NCBI GenBank assembly: GCA_963924555.1
Contig: OZ004596.1
Coordinates: forward strand, 1,364,001 to 1,428,000
Direction of reading: 5' to 3'
Source of the DNA: Crambe crambe
Taxonomy: Eukaryota; Porifera; Demospongiae; Poecilosclerida; Crambeidae
Length of the DNA stretch: 64,000 nt
How positions within the stretch are numbered: position 1 is the stretch's first letter; the number at the start of each line of letters is the position of its first letter. Below, piece by piece: positions 12,894 to 23,720 of the stretch. The notes below the pieces were generated by a model. That model did not search any database, was not told where the DNA came from, and worked only from the letters and a program-made list of their open reading frames with translations. The position numbers were made by a program, and so were the translations under genes.

Positions 12894-14579
12894 CTACAGT
12901 TCTTCCTTCTTTCCCTTCTTCTTCTTCTTTGGTTTTTCCTCTTCACCAGCAACGACCACAGGTTTTTTAGTAGCATTCTTCTTGAAGAATGAAATGAAGT
13001 CAGAAACTTCCCGTCCACCCTATATATAATGCACCTTAAATGTATGCTAGAAGAACGTAGAGGAATAAAACAAACCTCATATTTCTGAGGACTGTCTTTA
13101 CTGCCAGCTGGAACCCAATAAATGGTGGGGTACCTATCCATTGTCAATTATAGCAACACTTAAATGTTAGTATGTACTTACCCCCTGACTTCATAATGAG
13201 GAGGATAATCATTGGCAGTGGCATCACTCTTAGCCACAATAATATTGGGATCACCACTAATCTATGAAAAGAGATTTGTGATTAGTTATACTTTTAAAAC
13301 ATTGTTCTCCAACCTTTTCTCCTAACTCCTCATACTTGGGAGCAAGAGCCTTGCAATGGCCGCACCATGGAGCATAGAACTCTATCAACACATCCTTTGT
13401 GTTGTCATTCACGATCTCATCAAAATTCTTGCCAACTACAACCTGTGTACGGTTCATTAAAATTACATAAAATAAAAAATATGAAACAAAACTTACTTTG
13501 ACTGGTCCACTGTTATCTTCAGGAACTGGTTCTGATTTTATATACAACTCCAATTCTCCATCCAGATATTGCTGTGCAAAAGTCTTCAAGGAATCAACAC
13601 TGCAATAAGATAAAAATAAAATTTATTGTCATAAAAGGTAATGGGGGAAGATAAAGAGAGCTATGAATAGGGTCAATGGTAGGAACTGAGAGTAAAGGAT
13701 TTTTTTGCTCACCTGAATTTCCCTGTCATGGAATACTTTCCTTTGGAGTCGTAGAGTCCAGCCACCACTTCAGTGCTGCTATCCAAGCCCAGTTCTACAA
13801 GCTCATTGCTATAGTCCTCTTTATCAGACACAGCGAAGTTTACTTGTCCCATAAACTGTTTGGCAACTTTGAGAACCCTACACCAAGGTTTCAGTTGAAG
13901 CTAAAGACAATCCACCAGAAGGCACACAAGTCTTACCTGTTACGCCAGTAATTGGTACCTTTAGCATTATGCTTATAATCAATGTTGAAATATACCACGG
14001 CAAGTGGTTTCTTGGCATCAAAATACTGGGCATTGTCGTTGTTTCGAACACCAGCCAATCCCATGCTGTACATTCCATCAAATAAAAATTTACCTTCTCC
14101 CCAAGCTGTATTAACTTACAAGTTCTCAGTGACAAAAGACTTGAGAGTACCTTCTCCATCATACACAACTCGTGACTCTTCCATTTTTGTTTGCATTACG
14201 GGAGGTGTGAAGATAACCACATGGCTGCATTTTTTTTAAAATCACTTGAAAGATTCGTCTAAATATGTCTTATGTCATTATCACTCACTCTGTGTATTCA
14301 ACCTCCTTCAACACCTCAGGGTCAGATGTTATACCAAATCTGAAGTTATCCCTCATGCTATTAGCAGCAGTCATGAAAGAAGATCGGAGTTTGCTCCCGG
14401 CATCAGAAAAGAATCCTGCAATTCATGCTTAATTCAACTCTTTGTTATCAATAGGCAAATGTCTCCTTACCAATAATGCTATGCTCTTTGCTATCGAGGA
14501 ATTTCTTGAAACCTTCTAGACCAGTAATTTCCTTGGCACTAGGGCCTGCTTGCTTCTTCATATAAGAAATGATCCCAGC

Positions 14580-14636
<57 letters not shown>

Positions 14637-15075
14637 CAAGCAGCAGTCTAACATAAATTTCTGCTCACATGAATCTCGAGGGCCTTGGTAGTCGGCACTG
14701 AACTCTCCTCCACGAAATATTTTTAGAGTAGGATAGCCAGAAACACCAAATTCACCACAGAGAGCATTGTTCGCAGGGCAGTCCACTTTGGCCAGAGGGA
14801 TGGGAGGGTCATTATCTGCTAGAGCTGTAGCAGCTATCTCGTATTCTGGAGCCAATCTTTTGCAGTGACCACACCTAGAGAAGGGTGAGAAGAGGTGACT
14901 TCAAAATGCACAAGGAAGGCTAAAGGGAAACCTGCCATGGGGCATAGAATTCCACGAGAATGATGTCTCGGTCAGCAATCATTTCTTTGAAATTGTCAGT
15001 GTCCAGTTCTAGTACATCACTGTCCTCAGCCACTACCAAGACAGCAAACAGCAACAAAAGCGCCCAGCGAGACAT
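12894..15075 (-). CDS. PDIA3: protein disulfide-isomerase A3 (ERp57)
   Basis: ER-lumen thiol oxidoreductase with thioredoxin domains a-b-b'-a'. Exon 1 (14936-15075) starts with a signal peptide ([17 protein letters not shown]) and ends inside FYAPW. Exon 2 (to 14874) gives [12 protein letters not shown], the first active site. The second active site, [18 protein letters not shown], lies in the exon near 13314-13444. The b' region contains [13 protein letters not shown], characteristic of ERp57 and not of PDIA1 or PDIA4. The basic tail ends in KEEL, a KDEL-like ER retention signal. The first intron appears to use a GC donor (ATG|GCAGGT), the only split that restores CGHC in frame. Intron 2 ends in a long CT microsatellite. 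The signal peptide follows directly from the first ATG, supporting the start. The RPL17 stop codon is 187 bp upstream on the same strand. Confidence 0.96.
14581..14635 (-). repeat. (CT)n microsatellite forming a PDIA3 polypyrimidine tract
   Basis: About 26 uninterrupted CT dinucleotides on the sense strand, ending in CGCAG at the acceptor of the exon encoding [17 protein letters not shown]. Confidence 0.95.
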
Positions 15076-15262
15076 TGCAAACTCTATCCAGTTATCTGAA
15101 AAGTGAAAACCGAAATTCCGAGACTGCTGCACTGCTAGCCACAGACACGTGGGCCAAGACTCACAATATGTGGACCAATCAGCACTACCTGACACTGTCA
15201 GGTGACACTAGCTTAGCTGTGAATATACTTTTATTATGCACATAATTGGAAGACTAAAAAAG

Positions 15263-16011
15263 TTAGTCCACTCCCCCACTGAGAGCAGCCTTAAGCTTCT
15301 GTCTTTTGAGCTTTTTCTGTGAGACTTTCTTCTTCTGTGCCAACTCATCTTCAGCTTTAGGCACCGCCTCGTCTTTTTCAACCAGAAACATTTCAATGTG
15401 GCAGGGAGAGCTCATGAATGCTGTATTGGGATTATAATAAAACGTAAACCATTGTCTGAGGAAGGGTAACCAGCTTACGGTTTATTCTTCCATGTGCTCG
15501 ATAAGTTCTTCTTCTCAGTTTCTCAGCTTTGTTGATTTGGATGTGTTCAATAACAAGTGCATCCGTGTTGAGCATTCTTACTTCAGCATTACTTTCAGCA
15601 TTCTTAAGCAGCTGGATCAAAATCTGAGCACTCTTCTTGGGCCAGCGACCTTGAGAACCTGGTACATGATGGTTTTTAGCCTAATAAAAAAGTACTTGAC
15701 TCAAGTATTGATCAAGGTCAATCCACCAGTACCTACCTGTGCCTTTCGCCCAACTCCTCTATGGTACCGTCTAAATGGCACTATCTGCTTCTTCTCAATG
15801 ACATCATTGAGGTAACGAATAGCCTTCTTCAAGTGCATATTCTTAATAGCCTGAGCTGTCTCTCTTGTGTTCTTGAAATGAACTCTCAAGTCCGTTCCAC
15901 GGGCCTTACAAGCTAATACATGAATACAGCATAATATATACAGTGTTTCACCCACTTACAAAGAAACTCACATTTAGCAGCATTTTCTGGCTCTATGGCG
16001 TACCGACCCAT
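15263..16011 (-). CDS. RPL17: 60S ribosomal protein L17 (uL22)
   Basis: Cytosolic large-subunit protein near the peptide exit tunnel. Coding exons are 15972-16011 ([13 protein letters not shown]), 15737-15912 ([20 protein letters not shown]), an exon from about 15680 ([18 protein letters not shown]) ending [10 protein letters not shown], and a last exon to 15263 ([18 protein letters not shown], then a Lys-rich tail). All diagnostic uL22 blocks are present. The usual NPYMSSP motif reads NPFMSSP. The 5' flank has CTTTCTTCACAG just before the start region, which could be the acceptor of a 5'UTR intron or a TOP-like pyrimidine start. A likely AATAAA polyadenylation signal (minus) lies at 15230-15235. 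The introns are about 55-60 nt, too short to host snoRNAs. Start codons of this gene and of the FKBP gene are divergent and 238 bp apart. Confidence 0.97.
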
Positions 16012-16249
16012 CGCGAAAACCGGCCTGTGAAGAAAGTTAGAGCGTATGAACTAATTCATAGTGTACTTGCATAGCTACAAACTACAGTACGCTAAGATCA
16101 CTAAAGATACTCCCGACTCCATACCCACATGGACATACCTTATATCCCAAGTTGAAAAGACAGACGCATGCGCAGTTCGACGTACACATGGTACCATTTA
16201 CCCTTTACCTTATTAGTACTATAGTAAACATAATTATATATACATAAGG
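16012..16249. promoter_or_regulatory. divergent RPL17 / FKBP promoter region
   Basis: The 238 bp between two oppositely oriented start codons must contain both promoters and both 5' leaders. No convincing TATA box is placed for either gene. The assignment rests on geometry only. Confidence 0.55.
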
Positions 16250-17616
16250 ATGTTTTGGGGTAAGGTACAATACCTTCTATTGTGATGATATCTTCTATTT
16301 CTAAAGCCTGCAGGTTTAAAGCTTGAGGGAGGCAAACACTACTCTCAGTTGGTGGACAAATCTTTTCACATATCCCACGCCACATTAGCCATAGATGATG
16401 CTAAGTCCAAGCTCTCAAACTCCTCCACATTGGTGGCAGTTCATGCCATTGTTGAGAAGACAGACTACATCATATGTTACCTCGGGATGGTCTCAAAAAC
16501 TCCCACAATCCAGCATCCACTCAACTTGGAAATTTCTGAAGGAGAAGAAATTGTTTTGTATGCAGATAACATTTCCAATCCAGATTCAACCACACCAAAT
16601 GACTACACTGTTTATCTAACTGGCTACTTTAACAAGGACCCTTTAGCTTTCCCAACTTTTGAAGATTATGATGAGGAGGAGGAGGAAGATGAGGACTTAT
16701 CTTCAGATACAGATGAAGATATTGAAGGAGGATGCAGTCTGGCTGCTTTATGCTCCTTTTCCGAATCTGAAAGTGATGAGGATTTCATTCCAAGTGATGC
16801 AGCATGGAAATCCGTCAGGGCACTGCCTCCATCTATTGAAGAACTAAGTGTAAGGGCTTTGGTCCAGGAGAGATGTGATAATAGTGTTAGTGATTTATGC
16901 AGACTAGTGATGATGAAGTAGGTGAGAATATAAAGAAGATTGGAAAACGTGAAAGACGACGTGATAATATCCAGTCTTCTATTTCTGAAAGCAATGATTT
17001 AAAGCCTCCAAATGCCAAAAAGAAGAAAAAGACAAAGAAGAAAGAGACAGAAATTAAAGAAGATAATAGTTCCATGGAGAAGAAGGATTCAAGTGCCACA
17101 AAGGTTATTTAACTTTCTCCTGTGTGTGTATGATTGTACTGTTAATTTATATAGAAACTGGCCACCTTCAAGACTAAAGGTGGTGTTGAAGTTCAAAATA
17201 TCCAGGTTGGAGAAGGCAAAATTGCTAAAGCAGGTAAAATGGTGAGTGAACGTCAGGAGTTTAGCTAAGAGCATTGTGTGATGTGTAATGTATTCAGGTG
17301 TTTGTGAAATACACTGGGAGGCTGGCTCACAACAATAAGATATTTGACTCCAATATCGATGGGAAACGTGACTTCCGGTTTCGTCTAGGACAGGGAGAGG
17401 TTATCAAAGGTTGGGATGAAGGAATTGAGAGCATGAAAGTTGGAGGAAAACGAAGACTTACGATTCCTCCTAGTCAGGGGTCAGTAACACATAATTGTTT
17501 TTATTACAACTACTTTTTACATCACAATATACAGGTATGGTTCTAAGGGGGCATCTCCCAAAGTCCCTCCTAATTCTAAACTGATTTTTGATGTGGAATT
17601 AACTAAAGTCAAATAA
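16250..17616 (+). CDS. nucleoplasmin-like FKBP (FKBP39/FKBP46-type peptidyl-prolyl isomerase)
   Basis: Six exons: 16250-16259, 16314-16849, 16903-17103, 17155-17241, 17298-17479 and 17535-17616, giving 365 aa in an unbroken frame. Exon 1 encodes only MFWG (10 nt). The N-terminus ([15 protein letters not shown], then [10 protein letters not shown]) is the nucleoplasmin-like domain of FKBP39/46 proteins. An acidic stretch ([19 protein letters not shown], about residue 130) and a Lys-rich segment ([12 protein letters not shown]) follow. The C-terminal FKBP domain contains [32 protein letters not shown] and LIFDVEL. Family knowledge: these are nuclear/nucleolar histone chaperones with PPIase activity. 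The in-frame TAG at 16919-16921 is bypassed by a GTAAGG...TTATGCAG intron (16850-16902). The KXD1 start lies 78 bp after the stop. Confidence 0.93.
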
Positions 17617-17694
17617 CTATTATAATTATTCTTGCATGGTGCTCTTCATTTGGAAACAATTAATTATTTTTTTTTAAACAACAAACAAGAGGAA

Positions 17695-18453
17695 ATGGAA
17701 GTTGAATCTTTCTCTTCCCATAATGTTTTTGCGGAAGTTGGAAGCGATATCGAAGACGATTTTGAGATAGTAGAACATGAACAGGCTCATGCAGTCGCCG
17801 TAGCAACAGGCAGAGATATGAGTGGATTTGAGGAAGAGGAGGGGAGGTCGAGTCGTGCTGACCTTGAGGGCAGCAATTTCTGTGAGCCTTTTCTTGATCA
17901 TTTTGCAGGCATGATCGACAGCACTAACTCCAAGTCTATTCTCAGAGAACAGGATCATATGTAAATCTAACTTGTAGATAAGGAGGGTTTCCAATAGTGT
18001 ATGGCTAGATATATAGATAGGGGTCAGCTACTATGGCAGATTATATACTGTGTATATTGATCGGTTGTACATCAAAGCACTTCCGTAAATTATAGGTCAA
18101 AAGGTCAGGCTACTCTTGTATTAAAATGAATCTCTTCCTTTCTTCATCACAGGTTATCAACAATGGAAATCACTAACGAAAAGTTGGCTAGTTTGAATCA
18201 GATATCGGAGAAGAAGTTTCAGAGCATGTCTCTAGAATTTCGCCAGCACACCCAGACTTTACTTACCATGAAGAAGCAGCTGGACTCGTGCTTCAGGAGA
18301 ATAAGATTACTCAAATCTAAACTGGCCACACAGTATCCAGAGGCATACAAAGGTGAGGAGTTGAGACAAGCCCTAGAGGATCACAGTGAACCTCAAATCC
18401 ATAATAACACATTAGGACCAGCATTGCTTGGAAGCAACATTAGCACTGCATAG
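17695..18453 (+). CDS. KXD1: KxDL motif-containing protein 1 (BORC subunit)
   Basis: Two exons, 17695-17960 and 18153-18453, 188 aa. The first half is an acidic extension. The conserved part begins around MIDSTNSKSILREQDHM and runs through LASLNQISEKKFQSMS, HTQTLLTMKKQLDSCFRRIR and LKSKLATQYPEAY. It includes KQLD in the place of the name-giving KxDL motif, followed by the typical FRRIRxLKxKL. Family knowledge: KXD1 belongs to the BORC complex, which recruits Arl8 and kinesin to lysosomes. The start at 17695 is chosen because it opens an acidic segment without similarity loss; an in-frame ATG at 17632 would overlap the FKBP 3' end more closely. Only 78 bp separate it from the upstream FKBP stop, so its promoter must be tiny or shared. 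Confidence 0.9.
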
Positions 18454-18902
18454 CCTTTTGTATGCATCACAAGGTGTCCTTTTGGGGGGGGAGTAGTGGG
18501 TCCTTTATCCATTGACTTGTGCTTATAACTTTGGTGCAGCTGCTGTGGGTCAGTTTCAGGTCAAACTTGAAGATGATGATGACAATAGATGATACTCTGC
18601 ATATACAATCACTATATATATAATTTTTGTGTTATTATTAATATCTGTTGCATCAACAAGAAAGCATTCAATATCATTTATACTTCTTTAAGTGCAAACA
18701 ATGTTTCTGAACATAAAGGAATAACTGTCACATTACCGTACCAAGACATGGCATTGAAGCAGTGTTAATGTGCACACCTGATGGTATGGGTATAAAACAC
18801 ACTTTACGGATATAGAGAACAGGATTTATCTGTGATGAAGCTGCAGTGAAGTACAGTATAATATAGCTGTTATAGAGGGAGAGAAGTAAGTGAGATCATG
18901 TA
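18454..18902. other. convergent 3' flanks of KXD1 and Homer
   Basis: 449 bp between two facing stop codons. AT-rich, with a G-run at 18484-18490. No exon was seen; it presumably holds both 3'UTRs. Confidence 0.6.
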
Positions 18903-21900
18903 TCATGCATCTAAGTGGCTTTCAATGTCTTTGTGGAGTTGTGTGAGTTCCCTTAGCTTGTGGCCCAGTTCTGTATGCCTCTGTTGTATGTCCTTCAACT
19001 TCATTTTGGATGCAACAGAAGCCATTTGGAGTTGATCTTCTAGAGTGGTGACCTGACCGGTTAGATTCTGATTCTCTTCCTCTATCATCTTTAGAAGCAG
19101 TGAGATAACTAACAATTCAACAATCTTCTCTAATCGACACTTACCCTAAAGTTTTCCTTAACTCTGTCCAGTTCTTCCTCTGCAGAATCTGCTCTTGTTG
19201 TATGTTCTTTAAGTTCCTGCAGTAAGTTTTAAGAATAATAATTATTGTCATGCTCACTAGGTCCTGGTCTGGGTAATAGGTCAGTCTGTGTATTACAGTG
19301 AAACATCTGATAAAAGACACTTCAAAGGAGGGCAAAAACCTCTCAACAAAGGACTGCCTCCAAAAGTAGTCTAACACTTCACCACCAATAATCCTATAGG
19401 AGAATATGGTAAAGGGTTGACTACACCAACTACTCAAAGGCGCAGGCAATTGTGTCTATTATTCAGAGGTTCCAAGGTCCTTTAACACACCTCTGTCTTT
19501 GTTTCCAAGTCAAGCTGAACAACATTAAGGACCTCTTTCAACTCTTCATTTTCTTTCTGGAGCTCCTCAACACTCTCGGACTGAACACACATGATAAGTG
19601 TACTTCCATTAACACCAATTAACCAATTAGCCATTTTACCAAATAAATTTTCACACGTACCTTCTTTTTGAGCATATCATTTTCTTCCTTATACTTTTGT
19701 AACTGAGTCTTCCACTGGGAGACGTGAAGTTTGCTCTCCTCAAGAGCAGATTGTAACCGTGAGTTATGCTTTTTAAGTGTCTGTATCTCACTCTCCCATT
19801 TCTTGACATTGGTAGTGCTAGAGAGATAGTTATGAACCTGGTTGACTCTGTATCCTTATTTGGTAATCGGTAACAAGGGGGACAAGACATGGCTACTTGT
19901 GGGACAGTTGAATTTCACACCACATAACACCACAGCCACCTCACTAAATCTTGTCACATTAACAAGTTCAGGGTGGACTGCTTTACAAGGCTTCTGTGGG
20001 ACATGAGAAAAACTGAGGCTTCCTTTCTCTAAGGAGCACTGATGACGGTGGATTAAGTTGCATAGCTAATTGATGGAGTTACAGGCAGTGTAATTGATGC
20101 TCCATTGTTACTATGTTGCCATGGTAATGTAGTGATGTCATACCTTGAAGCGAGAGCCATTTTCAACTTATTATTTTCGGCTTTTAGGGAATCGAATTGC
20201 CCATCAGGGGAACGTTCAGACTAAGTATAGGGGGAAAAAAGAAAGAGTCTTAAAATAAAAGAAGGAATTCCGGAACTCAATGCTGGAATGCACATATTAC
20301 ACAAACTTACATCTCCATTAGCATTATGGCCATTGGACATATTATGAACATGCTCATTTTGGTTCCCATTAGTGATCTGTTCCTCTTCTCTACTGCTGCT
20401 GTTCTCTTTTCGTCCACTTTTCATTTCCTTGTCTTTTTCTTTGTCTATGTCACTGAGCAGAGCAGTTGTGACCTGACTCCCCTCGGCAGTGCTGGTGGTG
20501 CTGTGGGTCCCAGGCCCACTCGCTGTCAACGATGTGTACGGCCCAGGGCTAGTGACACTGGAAGGAGATGGGCTCTTGAAAGTCGAATTGGAGGTTGTTA
20601 CTGGTGGCGAGATGACAGATGGGGACTTGACAGGAGGGGAAGTGGGTGAAGTGGACAAGCCAGCCGGTGGATGGGGCTTGTCTTGGTCCTGCAGGCGCTG
20701 GGCTAGCAATTGTCTCTCCTTAGCCAACTCTTGTGCTGCCAATTTAGCCTCTTTAAATTTCTCTATAAACTATACAAGAAAATACATGATTATCATTAGT
20801 CCTACGAGATAATTCAAGGTGATTATTTCCCCCACCCACCCCCTCCCCTTCTTTTTGACAGATCAAAAAAAATCAAAAATCACTCTATGGTGAGCCACAG
20901 CCTTGTATGCCCACTCGGTGTCAGGGTGGAGGGAAATGTTATGACTTGAGAGGCTTTGCCACCAAGATCTTAAGACTGACAAACATTAAAAACAACAACA
21001 ATAACAACAAAAATAAACAAATAAACAAACAATAACAACAATCTATCTAATTATCACAGACACTATACAATTACTGAATGAAATATGAAGCCCAATGCCA
21101 CCAGCTATCAGTCCTTGTGCTATTATATAACACATATTATTCCACTTTTGAGAGAAAAAATTTTTTTGATAAGGAAATGTCACCAAAAAAAGGAAGGTTC
21201 CTTTGTACCTTGATGGCCACATGTACAACTACGAAACAAATGTCACATGACATGGGTATTTTTAGGGAATGAATGCATATTATATGCACACATGCAACTA
21301 ACTAGCAACATTTACCACTTTTTTGTAAGAGGGAAAGGGATGAGACATACTCTCCTCCTTGTGGGAGAACAAAAACACAAGAGGCATTTACTATCAACCA
21401 TTGTGCCATTTACCAGTACTCACATGTAGGAGGGAGGGGAGACAGACACTCTCCCTTTATGGGAGGACAAAACATAATCTTGTTTGAGGGGAGATAGAAA
21501 TATTAGTTATGACTGTGAGAGTCAGACTCACCTGAGTGAGGTCCTTTTCTGAGGAGAATCCCAAGCCATATACAGTGCTGGCTCTGTGGTCTGACCACTG
21601 TCCAAACTTTGGAGATGTTTTAGTAAAGTTCATGTTGGCAGTGATGGTGCTGTTGACAAGGGCCTGTCAGTGAGAGTGGGAGATGAAGGGGAGCGAGGAA
21701 GAGAAGGGGAGAAGGGAGGACACCCAGGGGTAGGAGAGCAGGGGAAGGCGAAGGAGGAGGAAAGAAAGAAAAGAATAAGGGTTGAACATCAAGAAAATAA
21801 TCATACACAACCAAACAAAAATATATTTAGGACAAGAAAAAGCAAGTTGAAGTGGTTTCAGTGATTTTAGGATCTAGGATTCCATTGCATACATACATAC

Positions 21901-22568
21901 ATACATACATACATACATACATACATACATACATACATTACATACATTACGACACAATTTCATACACTCTTGTTGAGTCTGTGCACCATTAACTAGCACC
22001 AACTCCATAATATGAAAAATAAACTCTCTCCACTGGAGCATCTTTATTTGAACAGAGTGCACTGCACAGAACACCAACTGTGAGCTACTCAGACTCCACA
22101 CCTCTGTGGAGAGACACCACTCTCTCTGCCGCTTTTAAAAAGTCCATGCATACCACAGATAGCAGCAATTCAAAAAGGAAAATATTCCATTTCAACAATC
22201 CAATCTCATTATATAAGAATAACCAGCCATTGACCACTCCTGGTGTCTAAATTTCCATTACAACAACCCAATCCTAAGAAAATCAATCATCCCAAGAAAA
22301 TGGAGTTCATGAAATACTTCATGATCAGTTATGCATGACTGATCAGCCAGCCACCAGAAAGTTTAATCAAAGAGATATTTTATATCTGAGGTCATTTAGA
22401 GGAATTTGAGTGCAGTAACTCACTCCCTCTACAGAAGACCATGCTGCAGCTGCTACAGATAAATGAATCAATGAGTGTAATGGACTGAAACTTCTTGAAT
22501 AGAGAATTTCCTCAATGGAAAATCTCTACAAATCATAGGAATTCATTCCAATGAACTGAAATTCTACT

Positions 22569-22604
<36 letters not shown>

Positions 22605-23084
22605 GAAGAAGAAAAAACCCATAACTTGAAGAAACCGATTACATTCTTCCTTTCAAACTGACAAGTCCTTGGCTCTTTGTTACGCACAATGAGACTGACA
22701 TTGACCATTGTGCACTATGTAGAAAGAGTGAGACTGACGTTGGCTATTGTGGAGGAACAAGTCTAGAAATATATTCCAGCAAGCCCACTTCTGTTTACCC
22801 ACAAGATGACTTGTGCATATGACTACATAACCTAGTGACCACAATCATACCTTGTTGTGCTCAATGGCGATGATACGATAAGTTTTTTTTGCCGGGTCAT
22901 GGTAGTAGGCCACTTTCACAGGACTGGATGAAGAAGGAATCCATTTCTTCTTGGTCTCCTGGTCAATTTGGAAGACATGAGCCATGATAGAGAATACAGC
23001 TCTCTCCCTGAGTGAGAGGGATTTGAGAGGGGTATCAATTTATTATACAGAAAATAGGAAACAAGATTTATAATCTCACCCCAT
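18903..23084 (-). CDS. HOMER: Homer scaffold protein (EVH1 + coiled coil)
   Basis: Nine coding exons: 23080-23084, 22851-23007, 21532-21663, 20311-20769, 20144-20220, 19661-19817, 19491-19580, 19145-19216 and 18903-19088; 444 aa in frame. The first coding exon is just ATGGG, and joining it gives [17 protein letters not shown], matching the Homer start. The EVH1 domain (about 1-110) includes [16 protein letters not shown] and [20 protein letters not shown], a Homer hallmark. A Ser/Thr/Pro-rich linker (about 130-240) is followed by a long C-terminal coiled coil (about 250-444; [20 protein letters not shown]). Family knowledge: Homer binds PPxxF ligands (metabotropic glutamate, IP3 and ryanodine receptors) through EVH1 and tetramerises through the coiled coil. 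Intron 2 ends in a pyrimidine-rich run directly before the exon at 21663. Confidence 0.95.
19294..19476. repeat. dispersed inverted-repeat element (Homer intron)
   Basis: Begins ACAGTGAAACATCTGATAAA and ends near CAGAGGTTCCAAGG, with internal CTCTCAACAAAGGAC. A diverged member of the CAGTGGAACCTC family seen at 24197 and 29470. Confidence 0.6.
21888..21952. repeat. (ATAC)n microsatellite in Homer intron
   Basis: About 15 copies of the tetranucleotide CATA/ATAC. Confidence 0.95.
22571..22601. repeat. A31 homopolymer in Homer intron
   Basis: 31 consecutive A bases on the plus strand. It could mark the tail of an old retroposed sequence, but no element body is recognisable next to it. Confidence 0.9.
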
Positions 23085-23720
23085 TACACTTTCTTGCTTG
23101 TTGGATGGAAACTCTGACAACTCAAAATGCAGATTCTGCACAGATAAAATTCCACAATTTCTGGCTAAAATTAATACTAGCCTAGCTCGAGGCCTAGCTA
23201 GATGGTTTCTGTAACTGTGTGTATACGCAGAGCTACCCACGTATTTATGTAGTTACATGCTTACGAGTCAGCTGAATCACTTATAATGCTAAGGTGGCCA
23301 ACTACCTAGCTAGCTACCTTTTTCGATGTTTTAGCAGGTTGAGCTATTAAATCCACTAGCTGGATTCTGCCAGCAGCACTGCACCAGAATTCGAATTCTC
23401 GACTGATGACTTGCAATGGTTTTCAAGGATGATCACTTCAGTTATTAGCTGGGGAAGTCATTGACTTCTTGATTACTGAGCCAAGCAATGCTGCATACCT
23501 ATCTAGGAAGTTTGAAACAATCACGCCCACCTTCTCGATACGACGGATCGATTAATTAATATTGACACATATGACGTCATGAGTAAAATTTAACCGGTAT
23601 AAGCGCGCGCGTATTAAGGGATTTGCTACGATGACATGTCGACAGTCAGTGGGCAAACAAGGTTACCAATAACATTGATACATGAGTATTATGAATGGAG
23701 AAGTGGCTTCACCCTGTTTA
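23085..23720. other. Homer 5' region and UBL7 3' flank
   Basis: 636 bp between the Homer start codon and the UBL7 stop, both minus strand. It should contain the Homer promoter and 5'UTR. An AG after a pyrimidine run at about 23140 suggests the 5'UTR may be spliced. A GC-rich patch (AAGCGCGCGCG, about 23600) lies in the middle. Confidence 0.45.

Noticed and set aside
15421-15971. snoRNA genes in RPL17 introns, as in vertebrates
   Set aside because: Introns are only about 55-60 nt and no C/D or H/ACA boxes were seen.
16919-16921. Premature stop in the FKBP gene
   Set aside because: Removed by a canonical GTAAGG...CAG intron (16850-16902); the spliced frame continues into the Lys-rich segment and FKBP domain.
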